Made by a program: the position numbers and the translations under genes. Shown piece by piece: positions 27,072 through 38,483 of a DNA stretch of 64,000 bases. The notes below the pieces were generated by a model. That model was not told the origin of the DNA, did not search any database, and saw nothing but the letters and a program-made list of their open reading frames with translations. Within the stretch, counting starts at the first letter, position 1. Each line of letters opens with the position of its first letter. The DNA comes from Sphingomonas koreensis (GTDB lineage Bacteria > Pseudomonadota > Alphaproteobacteria > Sphingomonadales > Sphingomonadaceae): NCBI GenBank assembly GCA_006438735.1, contig RCZF01000006.1, positions 62,001 to 126,000 on the forward strand. Reading direction: 5' to 3'.

Positions 27072-27620
27072 ATGAAGAAGCAGAATACAGGCGACGGCAC
27101 GGTCATCATCAAGAAATACGCCAACCGCCGGCTCTACAACACCGAGACGTCTTCCTACATCACGCTCGATCACCTCGCCGCGATGATTCGCGAGGGACGC
27201 GATTTCAAGGTGGTCGATGCCAAGAGCGATGCCGACATCACGCACAATGTGCTGACGCAGATCATCATGGAAGAGGAATCGCGCGGCCAGACGATGCTGC
27301 CGGTCAATTTCCTGCGCCAGTTGATCGCGATGTACGGCGATTCGATGCAGGCGATGGTGCCGGGTTATCTCGACGCGTCGATGGACAGTTTTCGGCGTAA
27401 CCAGGAGCAGTTCAAATCGGCGGTCGAAGGCGCGTTCGCCAACTCGCCATTTGCCGAGATCGCCAAGCGCAACATGGAAATGTTCGAAGCGGCGACGGCG
27501 GCATTCAAGGCCGGCAAGCCGGTGCCGGCGTCCGACGCCGCCAGCAAGGACGACGAGATCGCCGCGCTGAAGGCGGAAATGGCGCGGATGCAGGACAAGA
27601 TCGAGAAGCTCGCCAAATAA
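27072..27620 (+). CDS. phaR: Polyhydroxyalkanoate synthesis repressor PhaR
   Basis: 182 residues. The conserved PhaR N-terminal DNA-binding region is clear (TVIIKKYANRRLYNTETS, YITLDHLAAMIREGRDFKVV) and is followed by the PHB-accumulation regulatory domain (VLTQIIMEEESRGQ, MLPVNFLRQLIAMYGDSM). The C-terminus (DDEIAALKAEMARMQDKIEKL) is a predicted coiled coil. PhaR binds polymer granules and represses phasin and synthesis genes. Divergent from the PhaC-like gene with only 17 nt between starts, so their promoters must overlap coding sequence. Confidence 0.94.
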   Translation: MKKQNTGDGTVIIKKYANRRLYNTETSSYITLDHLAAMIREGRDFKVVDAKSDADITHNVLTQIIMEEESRGQTMLPVNFLRQLIAMYGDSMQAMVPGYLDASMDSFRRNQEQFKSAVEGAFANSPFAEIAKRNMEMFEAATAAFKAGKPVPASDAASKDDEIAALKAEMARMQDKIEKLAK

Positions 27621-27629
27621 GCGCGGACG

Positions 27630-27821
27630 ATGGCGGATCTGGACGTACGCTGGTGGATCGTGGCCGCGCTGATCGGCGTCGCGATTGCGGCGGGGATCGC
27701 GGACTGGCGACGCAAGCGGCGCCGCGATCTCGATCGCATCGGGCCGATCTATTGGCCGACGGTGCAGATGCTCGCGCTGATCGCCGCGGTGGTGATCGGC
27801 GCGTTTATTCTTCACGCATGA
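27630..27821 (+). CDS. Small two-helix membrane protein, hypothetical
   Basis: 63 residues. Two hydrophobic segments (WWIVAALIGVAIAAGIA and PTVQMLALIAAVVIGAFIL) are separated by a basic loop (DWRRKRRRDLDRIG), which predicts a hairpin in the inner membrane with the loop in the cytoplasm. It begins 9 nt after phaR and is probably co-transcribed. No known family recognised. Confidence 0.7.
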   Translation: MADLDVRWWIVAALIGVAIAAGIADWRRKRRRDLDRIGPIYWPTVQMLALIAAVVIGAFILHA

Positions 27822-27834
27822 GATTAGGCGTAGC

Positions 27835-29031
27835 TCAATAGAAATTGCGCAGCGTCAGCGCGCGCGACGCGCCGTCACACATACCCAGCGTCACCTTCTC
27901 CCCCGGCGCGCCGACCGACCAATGTGAAATCGGACGATCGGCATAATCCGGTGGGATCGCTTCGCCGTCGACCGAACAGATCGTCTCGCCCGGCTTCCAG
28001 CCGTCGGCGGCGGCCGGGCTGCGGCGCATCACATGCATGATGCGCAGCCGATCGCCTTCGAAGCCAAGCAGCAGTCCGCTGGTCGATCGTATCGGCGGCT
28101 GATCGGCCAGCGGGCCGGGCGCGAAAACCATCCTTTTCGCGCCGGGATCGAGCAGCACCCGGTAGCGTTGCAGCAAGCCGGTGCCGATCCGGCCCTGCGC
28201 GCCAACGGCTTCGGAAAAGCCGCCGGGCGGTTCGATCCGTACTTCGATCTGTCGCGCATCGAGATCGCCGAGCGTGAGATCGGGCACGATCGCAAGGCCG
28301 GTCACCACCGGGCCGCCGAGGCCATAAGCGCTGGCGCTGGTCATCGGCGGCGGCGGATCGGGACGGGCCACCACCCATGCGGCGTGCGACAAAGTCAACA
28401 TCGATCCGTCGCCGGTATCGACGACCAGCGGGTGCAGCGGATGGCCGCCCAGCGCGCCGTCGGTCAGATAGATGTGGGTCGCGGGCGAGATACGCAGCGG
28501 TGCGCTATCGCCGCGGAACGGCAATTGGCCCGATGGCAGCAAGCGGAAACGGCTGTTGGGATAATCCACGTCGAGTGCGTAGTCGGCGAGCAGATCGGGG
28601 CCGATCAGCAGATCGATTGGATCGCCGCCGCCGCCGGCCATCGCAGGCACGTCCGCCACGACGATCTCGCCGCCACGCCGTGAGAGGCCGCCGACGGCAA
28701 GGCTGGCGGTTGCCGCCCAGCCGATCGGCACGACGCCGCCGATCACGGTCGCATCGCCTTGCTGCGTTACCTTGAGGCCGGTCTTGCGGACATAATCGCG
28801 CGACAGCACCGAATAGCTGAGCCCGGTATCGAGGATCGCGGCGACCGGCTTGCCGTCGAACGTCGCCGTGAAGCGCACCTGGTTGCCCGGCGTCAGCGTG
28901 AAGGGCACCCAGCGACGCGCGCTGTCTGTCGCCAGCTGCGCGACGGGCGCAACCGCGCCGGTCGCGATCGGCGGCGGCGGTGTGGCCGCCAACAGCAATG
29001 GGGCGAGCAACAACAGGGTGGAAGAGCGCAT
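27835..29031 (-). CDS. Exported aspartyl (retropepsin-like) protease with C-terminal PDZ domain
   Basis: 398 residues with a signal peptide (LLLLAPLLLAATPPPP). Two retropepsin-like halves are visible: AAILDTGLSYSVLS near residue 65 and LVVDTGDGSMLTLS near 205, each carrying the DTG catalytic triad. A PDZ domain closes the protein (LRIMHVMRRSPAAADGWKPGE, CSVDGEAIP). Family knowledge: such periplasmic aspartyl proteases exist in alphaproteobacteria, largely uncharacterised. Convergent with the small membrane protein gene. Confidence 0.85.
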   Translation of the reverse strand: MRSSTLLLLAPLLLAATPPPPIATGAVAPVAQLATDSARRWVPFTLTPGNQVRFTATFDGKPVAAILDTGLSYSVLSRDYVRKTGLKVTQQGDATVIGGVVPIGWAATASLAVGGLSRRGGEIVVADVPAMAGGGGDPIDLLIGPDLLADYALDVDYPNSRFRLLPSGQLPFRGDSAPLRISPATHIYLTDGALGGHPLHPLVVDTGDGSMLTLSHAAWVVARPDPPPPMTSASAYGLGGPVVTGLAIVPDLTLGDLDARQIEVRIEPPGGFSEAVGAQGRIGTGLLQRYRVLLDPGAKRMVFAPGPLADQPPIRSTSGLLLGFEGDRLRIMHVMRRSPAAADGWKPGETICSVDGEAIPPDYADRPISHWSVGAPGEKVTLGMCDGASRALTLRNFY

Positions 29032-29086
29032 CGGCGCTCTCCTAACGATGGCTTGCCTGCTTAGGAATGAACAAGCCGGCGCGGGA

Positions 29087-30622
29087 TCACAAACAGGCTT
29101 CGAGATAGGCCTGATCGAAACCGTATTGGCGCGCCTTTTCGAGCGTATAGGGGCGCAGGCCCATGGCGCGATATTCGCCCATGATCTTGCCGTCGGCGCT
29201 CTCGTCGAGATATTCGAACTTGAACAGCTCCTGCGTGACGATCACCGGGCCTTCCATGCCGATCACCTCGGTAACGTTGGTCACGCGGCGCGAGCCATCG
29301 CGCAGGCGCTTGACCTGGATGATGAGATCGACCGAATCGGCGATCTGGCGCGAGATCGCTTCCTTGGGCACCTTGATGTCCGACATCATCACCATGTTCT
29401 CCATACGAGCGAGGCATTCGCGCGGGGAGTTGGAGTGGAGCGTCGCCATCGAGCCGTCATGGCCGGTGTTCATCGCGGCGAGCAGATCGAAGCACTCGCT
29501 GCCACGAATTTCGCCGAGGATGATGCGATCCGGGCGCATACGCAGTGCGTTCTTGACGAGATCGCGGATGCTGATCTCGCCCTGGCCTTCGAGGTTCGCC
29601 GGGCGCGTTTCGAGCGGCAGCCAGTGCGGCTGCTGCAGCCGCAATTCGGCCGCGTCCTCGATCGTCAGCACGCGTTCGCCGGGGTCGATCATCTTCGACA
29701 GCGCGTTGAGCATCGTCGTCTTGCCCGAGCCGGTGCCGCCCGAAATGACGACGTTGAACCGGCACGCGCCGGCGATCTTGAGGGCGGTCGCCATCTGCGG
29801 GCTCATCGAGCCGAAGCCGGCCATCATGTCGATGGTGATCGGCTTGGCGGAGAATTTACGAATCGAGATCGCCGTGCCCTTGAGGCTCAGCGGCGGCACG
29901 ATCACGTTGACGCGGCTGCCGTCCTTGAGCCGAGCGTCGGCCAGCGGCGTGGTTTGATCGACGCGCCGGCCGACCGAGTTGCAGATGCGCTGCGCGATCT
30001 GGAACAGATGCTCCTCGTCGCGAAACTGGATCTGCGCGAGCTGCAGCCTGCCCTTCTTTTCGATGTAGGTCTGATCGGGGCCGTTGACCATGATATCCGA
30101 AATGTCAGGATCGGCGAGCAATTCCTCGAGCGGGCCGAGCCCGAGCAACTCATCGACCAGCACCTTTTCGAGCGCGAATTGCTCGCGGCGATTGAGCGTC
30201 AGCTTCAGCTCGGCGAGCACCTCGCCGATGATCGGGCGAAATTCCTCGGCGAGCTCATCCTTGTTGAGCGTCGCGGCGGCCTCGGGATCGACGCGCTCGA
30301 GCAGGCGCGGCAGCACTTGCTCCTTGATCCTGTGGATCGACGATTCGAACCCTTCGACGCGGCTGCTGCCCGAGTCGGCGGAAGCCGCCTGGCGATCGGC
30401 GAGGCGCTGCATCGCGTCAAGCTGGGGTGCGACAGTGCCGGGCGCGTTATCCTCGCTATCGGGAATAGCGCCGGGATGGGACGGCTCGGGAATCGGCGGA
30501 AACTGATCGCCGCCATCAACGTCGCTGGGCCGCGCTATGCCGCCGCCCTGCATCGGCCGGGCGACCCCGAAGGCCGGCCTCGCGCTCGTCCCCGCGCCGC
30601 TGCGTCGCCCGAATGCACTCAT
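29087..30622 (-). CDS. cpaF: CpaF/TadA-family secretion ATPase
   Basis: 511 residues. The type II/IV secretion ATPase core has Walker A GGTGSGKTTML, the Asp box/Walker B region RPDRIILGEIRGSECFDLLAAMNTGHDGSM and the arginine-rich CpaF N-domain (LLERVDPEAAATLNKDELAEE). It normally powers Flp/Tad pilus assembly from the cytoplasmic face. None of the other tad/cpa genes (pilin, CpaBCE, TadBC) are beside it, which is unusual. The first about 80 residues are low-complexity. Confidence 0.93.
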   Translation of the reverse strand: MSAFGRRSGAGTSARPAFGVARPMQGGGIARPSDVDGGDQFPPIPEPSHPGAIPDSEDNAPGTVAPQLDAMQRLADRQAASADSGSSRVEGFESSIHRIKEQVLPRLLERVDPEAAATLNKDELAEEFRPIIGEVLAELKLTLNRREQFALEKVLVDELLGLGPLEELLADPDISDIMVNGPDQTYIEKKGRLQLAQIQFRDEEHLFQIAQRICNSVGRRVDQTTPLADARLKDGSRVNVIVPPLSLKGTAISIRKFSAKPITIDMMAGFGSMSPQMATALKIAGACRFNVVISGGTGSGKTTMLNALSKMIDPGERVLTIEDAAELRLQQPHWLPLETRPANLEGQGEISIRDLVKNALRMRPDRIILGEIRGSECFDLLAAMNTGHDGSMATLHSNSPRECLARMENMVMMSDIKVPKEAISRQIADSVDLIIQVKRLRDGSRRVTNVTEVIGMEGPVIVTQELFKFEYLDESADGKIMGEYRAMGLRPYTLEKARQYGFDQAYLEACL

Positions 30623-30720
30623 TCCGTCCGGTCCCTCTACTCTCGCGAGCGACCGGCCTAACGGGCAAGGCTTGATAATTGACTAACCAAATCCCGCCGC
30701 GCCGGCGGGCACACGCGGCG

Positions 30721-30975
30721 TCAGCCCGCGCGGTCGGCGAGGACGGTAAGGCCGTGCTCGTTGACTTCGGCGAAACCGCCTTCGATGCGGAGCATCTCGG
30801 GCGCGCTCTTTTCCTCGCGGTAGATCGCGAGCTCGGCGTCGGCGCGGATCGTCGACATCACCGGGGCATGCTGCTCGAGCACGCCGAAATCGCCCTCGGT
30901 GCCGGGCACGACGACCATATAGACGTCCTCTGAGCGGACGAGCTTTTCGGGCGTGACGAGTTCGAAGTGCAGCAT
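30721..30975 (-). CDS. atpC: ATP synthase F1 subunit epsilon, short form
   Basis: 84 residues containing only the N-terminal beta-sandwich ([53 protein letters not shown]). The C-terminal helical hairpin that inhibits ATP hydrolysis in E. coli is absent. The short form is normal for sphingomonads as far as I know, so it is not a truncation. Last gene of the atp operon, separated from atpD by a palindromic repeat. Confidence 0.93.
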   Translation of the reverse strand: MLHFELVTPEKLVRSEDVYMVVVPGTEGDFGVLEQHAPVMSTIRADAELAIYREEKSAPEMLRIEGGFAEVNEHGLTVLADRAG

Positions 30976-30988
30976 TTCATTACCTTCT

Positions 30989-31082
30989 CCCTCTCCCCTT
31001 CAGGGGAGAGGGTCGGGGAGAGGGGACGTGGGAGAGCGCCGGATGTGCCCTCTCCCAACCCTCTCCCCTTAAGGGGAGAGGG
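30989..31082. repeat. Palindromic repeat with two CCCTCTCCCC hairpins between atpD and atpC
   Basis: Two almost identical 24-nt perfect-type hairpins, each CCCTCTCCCC, two loop bases, then GGGGAGAGGG, lie at 30989-31012 and 31059-31082. Between them are further partial copies (GGGGAGAGG and CCCTCTCCCAACC). The element fills the atpD-atpC gap and could lower distal expression or protect the mRNA end. Confidence 0.85.
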
Positions 31083-31094
31083 CTATATGTAACG

Positions 31095-33312
<2,218 letters not shown>

Positions 33313-33313
<1 letters not shown>

Positions 33314-34194
33314 CAGAGCGCCTCGGCGCCCGAGATGATTTCCACCAGCTCGGTGGTGATCGCGGCCTGGCGAGTGCGGTTGTACTGGATCGTCAGCCGA
33401 TTGATCATGTCACCGGCGTTGCGCGTGGCATTGTCCATCGCCGTCATCCGGCTGCCCTGCTCTGACGCGGCGTTTTCCAGCAGCGCGCGGAAAATCTGGA
33501 TCGCGAGGTTGCGCGGCAACAGATCGGCGAGGATCGATTCCTCGTCGGGCTCGTAATCGGTTGCGGCGCTGCTACGCGCGGCGGCCGCCGCCGCATCCTT
33601 GTCGATCGGCACAGGGATCACCTGCAGCGCGACCGGCTCCTGCACCAGCGCCGATTGGAACTTGGCGTAGAACAGATGCGCGACATCGAACTCGCCGGCT
33701 TCGAAGCGGGCGATGATCTGCTCGGCGACGGCGACCGCATCGGTGAAGGCGACGGTCTTGATCCCGGCCATCTCGATATCGCCGACGACGTTCTTGGGAT
33801 AAAAGCGGCGCAGCACGCGGCCCTTCTTGCCGACCGTCAGGATCTTGACGGTCTTGCCCTCGGCGATCAGCGACGCCGCCGAGCGCCGCGCGGCGCGGAC
33901 GATGTTCGAGTTGAACGCACCAGCGAGGCCACGCTCGGAGGTCGTCACGATCAGCAGATGCGTGTCGTCCTTGCCGGTGCCGGCGAGCAGGCGCGGCGTC
34001 TGATCGCTGATCGTCACCTTGGCGGCGAGGCTGGCGACGACGCGCTCGAGCCGTTCGGCATAAGGACGGCCGGCAACCGCCGCCTCCTGCGCACGGCGCA
34101 GCTTCGCGGCGGCGACCATCTTCATCGCCTTGGTGATCTTCTGCGTCGACTTCACCGAGCCGATGCGGATCTTGAGGGCTTTAAGCGAGGCCAT
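33313..34194 (-). CDS. atpG: ATP synthase F1 subunit gamma
   Basis: 293 residues. N-terminal coiled-coil start [20 protein letters not shown], then [19 protein letters not shown], mid-domain [14 protein letters not shown], and the C-terminal helix [17 protein letters not shown] ending near EIISGAEAL. It forms the rotating central stalk. Stop overlaps the lipoprotein start by 1 nt; separated from atpA by a palindromic repeat. Confidence 0.97.
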
Positions 34195-34207
34195 CTATTT
34201 CCTGTTC

Positions 34208-34297
34208 CGTCATTCCCGTGGAAGCGGGAACCCATCTCCTGGCCGTCCCACCCGCGGCACGTCCGCGAGATGGGTCCCCGCCTTCGCGGGGATGACG
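34208..34297. repeat. Palindromic element between atpA and atpG (CGTCAT...ATGACG family)
   Basis: The ends are CGTCATTCCCGTGGAAGCGG and its near-complement CCGCCTTCGCGGGGATGACG, enclosing CCCATCTCC and GAGATGGG. It is 90 nt long. Two more copies of this family occur at 41328-41433 and 48463-48533. It occupies almost the whole atpA-atpG gap, so it is transcribed inside the operon. Confidence 0.85.
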
Positions 34298-34304
34298 GCC
34301 GGTG

Positions 34305-35837
<1,533 letters not shown>

Positions 35838-35845
35838 CTAAGCCT

Positions 35846-36400
35846 TCAGCCTTTCATCGCATGCGCGAGGGAATTGAGACGGGTCTTGATCGAACTGTCG
35901 ATCATCTGGCTGCCGATGCGGACGACGAGCCCGCCGAGCAGCGAGGGATCGACCGACAGGTCAATCGCGACGTCACGGCCAAGGCGGGTGCGAAGCTGCT
36001 GCTTCAACGCCGTGACCTGATCGTCGGAAAGCGGATGCGCCGAGGTGACTTCGGCACTGGTTTCGCCGCGGTGCGCCGCGGCAAGTTGGCGGAACGCGCG
36101 GATCGCCGGGGCGAGTTGGCTCAGCCGGCGATTTTCGGCAAGCACGCCGATGAAACGCTTGGTCGTCGGATCGAGCCCGAGCGACGTTGCCACCGCCTCG
36201 GCAGCGGCAATCGCCTGACCGCGCGACACCAACGGGCTGGTGGTCAAGCGCTTGAAATCGTCCGATTCGTCGAGCGCATGGCGGAGCGTTGCGAGGCTCG
36301 CCTCGACCGTCTCGATCGTCTTCGCGTCACGCGCGAGCTCGAACAGCGCGGTCGCGTAACGACCCGCTAAACTCGCCTGAATCCCGCTGGACATCTCCAC
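35846..36400 (-). CDS. atpH: ATP synthase F1 subunit delta
   Basis: 184 residues when read from GTG 36400 ([21 protein letters not shown]), which I prefer. An upstream AAGAGGA gives a Shine-Dalgarno about 10 nt before the GTG, and the resulting N-terminus matches known sphingomonad delta subunits in position and length. ATG 36394 is possible; ATG 36439 would start inside the run-off of a terminator. C-terminal OSCP-type region [23 protein letters not shown] is typical. First gene of the operon. Confidence 0.92.
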   Translation of the reverse strand: MEMSSGIQASLAGRYATALFELARDAKTIETVEASLATLRHALDESDDFKRLTTSPLVSRGQAIAAAEAVATSLGLDPTTKRFIGVLAENRRLSQLAPAIRAFRQLAAAHRGETSAEVTSAHPLSDDQVTALKQQLRTRLGRDVAIDLSVDPSLLGGLVVRIGSQMIDSSIKTRLNSLAHAMKG

Positions 36401-36442
36401 GCGATCTTGATCCTCTTGAACAGACTGAACTTGGCCCATACG

Positions 36443-36466
36443 AAAAGAGGGCCGCAAACGGCCCTC
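36443..36466 (-). terminator. Rho-independent terminator upstream of the atp operon
   Basis: On the minus strand GAGGGCCG-TTTG-CGGCCCTC forms a perfect 8-bp stem with a 4-nt loop, followed by TTTTCG. It lies about 85 nt past the stop of the TonB-like gene and about 45 nt ahead of atpH, so it separates the two minus-strand units. Confidence 0.75.
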
Positions 36467-36551
36467 GGAAGGGTTGCGCGGCTGCTAGCATCGGCGCTGG
36501 CGCGATGCAAGACGGGCGTGATTGTTGCGCCGCTCGATCACGGGCGAGGCC

Positions 36552-37301
36552 CTATTTCATCCCGCCCGGCGTCCACTCGATGCGAATGCGGACCCAGGCG
36601 CCGATGATCGGCTTGCCGCCGATACGCGGCGGCAGGACCTGGAATTGCCAGGCCGCCAGGCGTACCGCCCGGCCGAGTCCGGAGCCGGGGGTCTCGCCGA
36701 TTTCGCGGCAATTCTCGACGCGGTTGCCCGGCACCGTACGGCAGGCGACCATGCCGAAGCCGATGTTGTCGCGATTCTTGGGCAGATAGAAGGACAGTTC
36801 GGCATCGGTCGGCCGGCGATACCAGTCGGCATTGTAGAGCGTTTCGCCACCCGGGCCCTCGCCGGGACCATAGGTCGTGCCGCTGTCCTTGCCACCGCCG
36901 GCGCCCGCCGCATTATCGCTCGCTTGGGCAGCCATCTTACCGACATCCGACGACGCAAATTCGGCGCTGTTGAGCTGGATCATGCCCGGGATGGACGAGA
37001 AGGTGGCGGCGGGCGGCGGCAGCGTCTTCGGCGCGCGCACCGGCGCGGCCGAGCCGCCGCTGGGCTTGATGGTCTTGGTGAGCGCGTGGGCGAGGGTCGG
37101 TGTGACCGGCCGATCGGGCGGCACATCGAAGGTCGCCATCGGGCGTTGCGGATTGGGCAGCGTCAGCGGCAGGAAACCAAGCTCGATCAGCATCGCCACC
37201 ACCAGCGCCGCGACGGCGATCGCGAGCACGAGCGCCGTAAGCCGGCTGCGCGCCGAAGAGCGGTTGCGATAGGCCGAGTGCGAGAGCGACGCCGAGGGCA
37301 T
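36552..37301 (-). CDS. TonB-like C-terminal domain protein with one membrane anchor
   Basis: 249 residues from ATG 37301. An N-terminal transmembrane helix (LTALVLAIAVAALVVAMLIEL) is followed by a Pro/Ala-rich periplasmic spacer and a C-terminal domain with TonB-C-like pattern (GFGMVACRTVPGNRVENCRE, SGLGRAVRLAAWQFQVLPP, WVRIRIEW). It may transmit proton-motive force to outer-membrane receptors or be a TonB paralogue of other function; no ExbBD genes are beside it. An earlier in-frame start at 37373 adds only basic low-complexity sequence. Confidence 0.75.
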   Translation of the reverse strand: MPSASLSHSAYRNRSSARSRLTALVLAIAVAALVVAMLIELGFLPLTLPNPQRPMATFDVPPDRPVTPTLAHALTKTIKPSGGSAAPVRAPKTLPPPAATFSSIPGMIQLNSAEFASSDVGKMAAQASDNAAGAGGGKDSGTTYGPGEGPGGETLYNADWYRRPTDAELSFYLPKNRDNIGFGMVACRTVPGNRVENCREIGETPGSGLGRAVRLAAWQFQVLPPRIGGKPIIGAWVRIRIEWTPGGMK

Positions 37302-37416
37302 TGCTGCGCCGCCTATAGCGCGCCGCCGCGCGCGGCAATGCGTTCGATTCTCGTCCCGTCGCTTTGGACGCAAGCAGCGGGATGTGGCGCGACGCCGACG
37401 CCGCTATATCGGACTC

Positions 37417-38458
37417 ATGGATGATCTCCCGACACCTGACGCCGATGCCGCCTGGGACGCGTTCGAACGCCGCGACCGGGGCCATGACGGGCGGTTCGTC
37501 GTCGCCGTCGAGACCACCGGTATCTATTGCAAGCCAAGCTGCCCGGCGCGGCGCCCGAAGCGCGCCCATGTGCGCTTCTTTGTCGACCCAGCAGCGGCGC
37601 GCGCGGCGGGGTTTCGCGCCTGCCTGCGGTGCAAGCCTGACGAAGTTGGGCGGGACCGGATCGCGGTGGCGCAGGCGGTGGCGCTGATCGAGGTGGCGGT
37701 GGATACGATCGCGCTCGACGAACTGGCGGCGCAAGTCGGTTATGCGCCGCATCATTTTCACCGGCTGTTCAAGCGCGCCACCGGCGTGACGCCGGCAGCA
37801 TATGCCCGCGGCCTCAAGGCGCGCGCCGCGGCCGAAGCGCTGAAACGCGAGGTGAGCGTGACCGCGGCGATCTACGAAGCGGGGTATGCCGCGCCGAGCC
37901 GCTTCTACGAGGGCGGCGCGAAGCGGCTGGGGATGACACCGAGCGCGTGGCAGCGCGGCGGCGCGGGCGTGACGATCCGCTGGACGATCGCCGACACCAG
38001 CCTGGGCGCGATGCTGGTGGCGGCGACCGATAAGGGGCTGTGCCGCGTCTCGTTCGACGAGGATGCGGCGGCGTTGCGGGCGCGCTTCCCGCAGGCCGAG
38101 ATCGCGCGCGGCGGGGCGGCGCTGGCCGATTTGGCCGCGCGGGTGGTCGCTGCGGTCGAATCGCCCGAGCGCGACCAGGATCTGCCGCTCGACGTGCAGG
38201 GGACGGCGTTTCAGGAAGCGATCTGGCAGGCGCTGCGGCAGATACCGGCGGGCGAGACGCGCAGCTATGCCGAGCTCGCCGCGGCGGCGGGCAATCCGAA
38301 CGCGGTGCGCGCGGCGGGAACGGCGTGCGGCGCCAATCACGTCCCAGTCATCATCCCCCTGCCACCGCGTGCAACGTAGCGATGGCGGCATCGGCGGCTA
38401 TGCTTACGGAGTCGATCGCAAGCGGGCGTTGCAGCGTCGCGAGGTGGCCGAGGATTAA
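37417..38458 (+). pseudogene. ada: ada, bifunctional DNA-repair methyltransferase/regulator, frameshifted at the catalytic Cys
   Basis: N-terminal Ada domain has Cys38, Cys42, Cys69 and Cys72 (GIYCKPSC and CLRC), the same positions as E. coli Ada, so the methylphosphotriester sensor looks intact. An AraC-type HTH follows (ELAAQVGYAPHHFHRLFKRATG), then the O6-methylguanine methyltransferase domain. The frame should read IIPCHRVQRSDGGIGGY, but a run of five C at 38355-38359 shifts it to IIPLPPRAT and a stop at 38379. Dropping one C restores PCHRV (Cys315) and a 346-residue protein ending at 38458. Real mutation, slippage site or sequencing error cannot be told apart here. Confidence 0.88.
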
Positions 38459-38483
38459 TGCGCTTCGTGGCGGGGCGGCTATT

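Noticed and set aside
28850..30661. 603-codon plus-strand open frame opposite cpaF
   Set aside because: Overlaps the well-supported CpaF gene on the other strand and shows no domain.
36401..36457. Longer atpH starting at ATG 36439 or at 36457
   Set aside because: These starts fall within or next to a terminator and extend the protein beyond the family's normal N-terminus.
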